Shown here: piece after piece, positions 61,390 through 64,000 of the stretch
How positions within the stretch are numbered: the stretch's first letter is position 1
Layout: each line of letters begins with the position of its first letter
NCBI RefSeq assembly: GCF_000336815.1
Contig: NZ_AOLG01000056.1
Span: forward strand, 62,525-126,524
Direction of reading: 5' to 3'
Source: Haloferax prahovense DSM 18310
GTDB lineage: Archaea > Halobacteriota > Halobacteria > Halobacteriales > Haloferacaceae
DNA length: 64,000 nt
Notes under the pieces: model-generated
Databases searched by the model: none
The model's input: the letters and a program-made list of their open reading frames with translations, nothing else
What the model was told of the DNA's origin: nothing
Made by a program: the position numbers and the translations under genes

Positions 61390-62436
61390 TCAGTCGGTGC
61401 GCGGGAGTTCGACGACGAAGACGGCACCCGTCGGTTCGTTGTCTTCGACCCGGACCGAACCGCCGTACCGCGTGACCAGGGTGTCGACGAGGTAGAGTCC
61501 GATACCCGTGCCGGGGCTCCCGAGACCTCGCTCACCTTTTCCGAACGCGAGTTCTTTCCTGTCGTCCGGGATGCCCGGCCCGTTGTCGGCGATTCGAATC
61601 TCGACATCGTCGTCTCGGGCCGTACACGAGATCTCGACGCGAGGCGCGTCCTTGTCGTTGTGTTGGACGGCGTTGTTCAGGAGGTTCCGAAACACCGAAC
61701 TGAGCATGCTATTTCCGGCGACCTCGACATCGGGGAGCGCTCCCGCCACCACGAACGCGGCCTCCGGGAAAGACTCCTTGCGAATCGATAGCTCGGTTTC
61801 GAGAATCGAGCGAATCGGTACCGACGCGATAGTGACACTCTCGTTCGATGCAATCGTCTCCACGTAGTCACGTGCGACCTCGGTCAGTTCGACGACGTGC
61901 TCACCGCTGTCGAGGATTTTCTGGAGGTACTCGCTCCTGTCATCATCGACGTGGTCTTCGAGCATCTCTGCCCACCCGAGTACGACCCCCATATCGTTGC
62001 GGATATCGTGGCGGACGATTCGGTTCAGCAGTTCGAGCTCTCGCTCCCGGCGTTTCTGCTCCGTGATGTCCGTACAGATACCGACGACCTCCGAGACGTC
62101 ACCGTCGTCATCGCGGAGGAGCACCTGCCGCGTCAGCACCCAGCGAACCGACCCATCGGGTCGGACGACGCGACCCTCGTACGCCTCGTCGTGGGCCCCC
62201 TGGGCTGAGGCCTCGATATTCTGTCGCACCCGGTCGCGGTCTTCGGGATGGATGGCGTCGAGCAGCCGTGTGATGTCGTCCATGACCGCCTCGGGGGGAA
62301 TCCCCCAGATGTCTTCGAAGCCAGCGCTAATGTAGTCGAACTCGCCGGGCGCGGATACCGTCCAAAGCGCGACCCCATCAAGCTGGTCGAACAGGTCCTG
62401 GAAATCGGGCCGTTGGCCAAGCGAGCTGTTACTCAT
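61390..62436 (-). CDS. PAS sensor histidine kinase
   Basis: Soluble kinase of 348 aa: a PAS fold (about residues 10-128, ending in GICTDITEQKRRERE), HisKA with phospho-His143 (IVRHDIRNDMG) and a complete HATPase (N-box FRNLLNNAVQHN, G1 ADNGPGIP, G2 GTGIGLYLV). Shares the HDIRND-type H-box with the degenerate kinase at 3914-5167 and serves as an intact comparison. It is convergent with the MBL hydrolase gene. Signal and partner are unknown. Confidence 0.93.
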   Translation of the reverse strand: MSNSSLGQRPDFQDLFDQLDGVALWTVSAPGEFDYISAGFEDIWGIPPEAVMDDITRLLDAIHPEDRDRVRQNIEASAQGAHDEAYEGRVVRPDGSVRWVLTRQVLLRDDDGDVSEVVGICTDITEQKRRERELELLNRIVRHDIRNDMGVVLGWAEMLEDHVDDDRSEYLQKILDSGEHVVELTEVARDYVETIASNESVTIASVPIRSILETELSIRKESFPEAAFVVAGALPDVEVAGNSMLSSVFRNLLNNAVQHNDKDAPRVEISCTARDDDVEIRIADNGPGIPDDRKELAFGKGERGLGSPGTGIGLYLVDTLVTRYGGSVRVEDNEPTGAVFVVELPRTD

Positions 62437-62670
62437 ACGGGGGTGTTTCGAGGCGAGTGAGATAAGTACCAGTCCCGGAGTCCGACGGCGGAGCAGCCGG
62501 CGTCAAAGCTGCGTTCTGAAGGGTGAGTCTCGTTCGTGGACGAGCAAACCGGACGTTAGTGCTAATCGAGTGACGTCGAAGGAGGTCGGCTCGAGCCGAC
62601 GGAAGGATAACCGAGGAGTCCCACGCGGGGCAGTCCACTGCGACTGGTCGGTGAGTACGTGCAGGAAACG

Positions 62671-63735
62671 CTATTCCTGTTCTGTATCGCTGACCGACCG
62701 GAAGACGACGCGCCGGGCCTCGAAATCCTCCAAGAACGCCTTCGAGCCACCGACGGTAAACGTGTCGTCAGGCGTCTCAACGACGAACGACTCCTGGGTC
62801 GGGAAGTCGTTCGAGAAGGGCCGAACGAGGCTCTGTTTCACCGCCACGATCGTCCCAGTCGTCGTCTCGAACGCCGCGTTACTCTGGGTGGGACGGATGT
62901 CCATCTCGGCCGTGACGACAGATCCGTCCATCAGATGTAGCGTCGCGTCGAACACCGCGTGGCGGAAACTCGTGAACGTCGCCGGCAGTTGACTTTTTGA
63001 CCCGACATGCACCTGCTCGCCCATCGGCCAGTAGTTCGCGATAAACGAGTCGAACAACGAGGAGACGATGTGCTCCTCAGCGTGGTAGATGGCATATTCA
63101 TCGGAGTTCGAGTTCAGTATCGCATCTGCCGAGGCGATGATACCGTCACCCCGGTCAACAGTAAGCGTCACCGGGGCCGGGGCGCTCCACGTCTGGATGA
63201 TACTCGCGGTCGCACCGTCGATCGAACTCGTGCCGTCATACTCCGTGACGAGAAGCATACAAAATACGCCCCGACTCCGCGCCTCTCTGAGCGAGTCTTC
63301 GACCCGATGAAGCACCGATGCGGGAAGTGCGAGAACGAGTTCCGATTCGGCGGCGTCGATCAGCTTATTGAGCTGAGCGAGTATCGTCCGTCGAGATTTG
63401 ATGATACTGAACTTCTGCTGTTCGTAGCTCTCGGAGTCAAACAGGTCCTCTAACTGGGACTCGACGGTCTGTAGTTGGGAAACGAGGTTGTCGATGCCCT
63501 CTGCGGGCGGAATCGCTCGCAACTGCGTCGGTTGGACGTGGTCGTCGATTTCGATGAGGTCGCGCTCCTCGAGTTTTCCGACGATATCGTACGCGTAACT
63601 CTTAGAGATGTCAGCCTCTTCAGAGACGACTCGGATTGTCGTCGCCCCGTTACGGAGTATCGTCACGTATGCCCGCGACTCCTTGTCCGAGAGCCCAATC
63701 CTCATGAGGCTGTCCACCACCTCGTCTTCCACCAT
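62671..63735 (-). CDS. TrmB family transcriptional regulator
   Basis: Protein of 354 aa. N-terminal winged helix (LMRIGLSDKESRAYVTILRN and TTIRVVSEEADISKSYAYDI), coiled linker (LVSQLQTVESQLEDLF) and a C-terminal TrmB sugar-sensing domain (SELVLALPASVL; HLMDGSVVTAEMDIRPTQ). ATG at 63735 is chosen because GATTTATCC lies about 28-34 bp upstream on this strand; a TTG at 63753 would add six residues. Members regulate sugar metabolism and transport; targets unknown. Confidence 0.9.
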   Translation of the reverse strand: MVEDEVVDSLMRIGLSDKESRAYVTILRNGATTIRVVSEEADISKSYAYDIVGKLEERDLIEIDDHVQPTQLRAIPPAEGIDNLVSQLQTVESQLEDLFDSESYEQQKFSIIKSRRTILAQLNKLIDAAESELVLALPASVLHRVEDSLREARSRGVFCMLLVTEYDGTSSIDGATASIIQTWSAPAPVTLTVDRGDGIIASADAILNSNSDEYAIYHAEEHIVSSLFDSFIANYWPMGEQVHVGSKSQLPATFTSFRHAVFDATLHLMDGSVVTAEMDIRPTQSNAAFETTTGTIVAVKQSLVRPFSNDFPTQESFVVETPDDTFTVGGSKAFLEDFEARRVVFRSVSDTEQE

Positions 63736-63913
63736 ATCCAAGTGTTCGGCCAAGGCGGGGGATAAATCTTAGTAAAGCGTTGGACACCGAGGGGCCATTG
63801 TAGGCCGACAGACCAGTATGATGAACGTGATTCCTCCCCGCCGTAAACAGTAGTTGCCGAATCAGATTTCACTCAGTGCTGAACGCAACACTGGAACCGA
63901 AGACCTCGACATT

Positions 63914-64000
63914 ATGGCAGACTATTCTGCTGTAAATTCGTTGAGAGAGCGAGGGAACGCCGCGCCAGCGGCGTTCCCGAGCGATGCCTCTCCACGAGAG
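63914..64000 (+). CDS. Possible partial gene at the window edge
   Basis: An ATG at 63914 opens a frame (MADYSAVNSLRERGNAAPAA) that runs to the window end without a stop. It contains the 11-bp hairpin at 63953-63978. No TATA-like box is clear. This may be non-coding; the sequence to the right would decide. Confidence 0.25.
   Translation, partial: MADYSAVNSLRERGNAAPAAFPSDASPRE
63953..63978. repeat. 11-bp inverted repeat
   Basis: GGGAACGCCGC-GCCA-GCGGCGTTCCC: perfect arms with a 4-nt loop. G+C-rich hairpin, possibly an element end, operator or mRNA structure. No T-run follows. Confidence 0.5.

Noticed and set aside
1..64000. CRISPR arrays, rRNA and tRNA genes
   Set aside because: No regular short repeat-spacer array, rRNA-like stretch or cloverleaf with a T-arm was recognised by eye; a covariance-model scan would be decisive.

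Overview
The window is a chromosomal stretch from an extremely halophilic archaeon (class Halobacteria, probably Haloferacaceae). The evidence is the high G+C content, the very acidic proteins, Tat/lipobox substrate-binding proteins, a PGF-CTERM surface protein, an RdfA/SMC-like cell-shape pair, and many genes whose start codon sits 25-30 bp after a TATA-like box (leaderless transcripts). No rRNA, tRNA or CRISPR array was recognised.

Layout. 1-3.7 kb: an ECF-type transporter operon (membrane S-like component, fused double ATPase, T component). 3.9-5.2 kb: a membrane histidine kinase with a damaged ATP-binding site. 5.3-8.1 kb: rdfA and an archaea-specific SMC-like gene, separated by two copies of a palindrome. 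8.6-15.6 kb: a uronate/aldonate unit with an IclR regulator, mannonate dehydratase, a TRAP transporter (DctP, Q, M), an SDR oxidoreductase and, convergent to them, a zinc alcohol dehydrogenase. 16.1-19.3 kb: a large secreted beta-helix protein. 19.9-24.3 kb: an insertion-scarred stretch with a PATE-like element, a GH43 glycosidase, a 5'-truncated phosphate permease, RNase HI and a decayed IS6-type element. 24.5-36.5 kb: a second sugar-acid island with KDG kinase, KDPG aldolase, RidA, SDR, an enolase-superfamily dehydratase, an unrecognised TIM-barrel-like protein, a complete ABC sugar importer, a creatininase-family enzyme and a second IclR regulator. 37.6-40.6 kb: a GLUG-repeat adhesin.

40.9-47.7 kb is an accessory zone of small regulators and decaying genes: a FilR1-type regulator, a MITE, a pair of tiny acidic proteins, a frameshifted TrmB regulator, a DUF7344-type regulator, a single histone-fold protein, small zinc fingers, a cyclase/DUF1328 chimera and an AI-2E transporter. 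48-58.4 kb is membrane transport and homeostasis: a CaCA exchanger, a site-2 protease with CBS domains, an SLC13/TrkA_C permease, a CNNM pseudogene cut by IS debris, and a trkA-trkH potassium uptake pair. 58.5-63.7 kb holds two signalling histidine kinases, an UlaG-like MBL hydrolase and a TrmB regulator.

How the genes fit together. The two sugar-acid islands form most of a semi-phosphorylative route: TRAP import, keto-uronate reduction (SDR), mannonate to KDG (uxuA), KDG to KDPG (kinase), then pyruvate plus glyceraldehyde 3-phosphate (aldolase). The ABC operon brings in another saccharide that probably enters through the enolase-superfamily dehydratase. The main regulatory observations are a 7-3-7 palindrome family (TTCYACT-N3-AGTRGAA) at three places around the first iclR and before uxuA, and a tandem CGTTCCA-N10-TGGAACG palindrome before the SMC-like gene.
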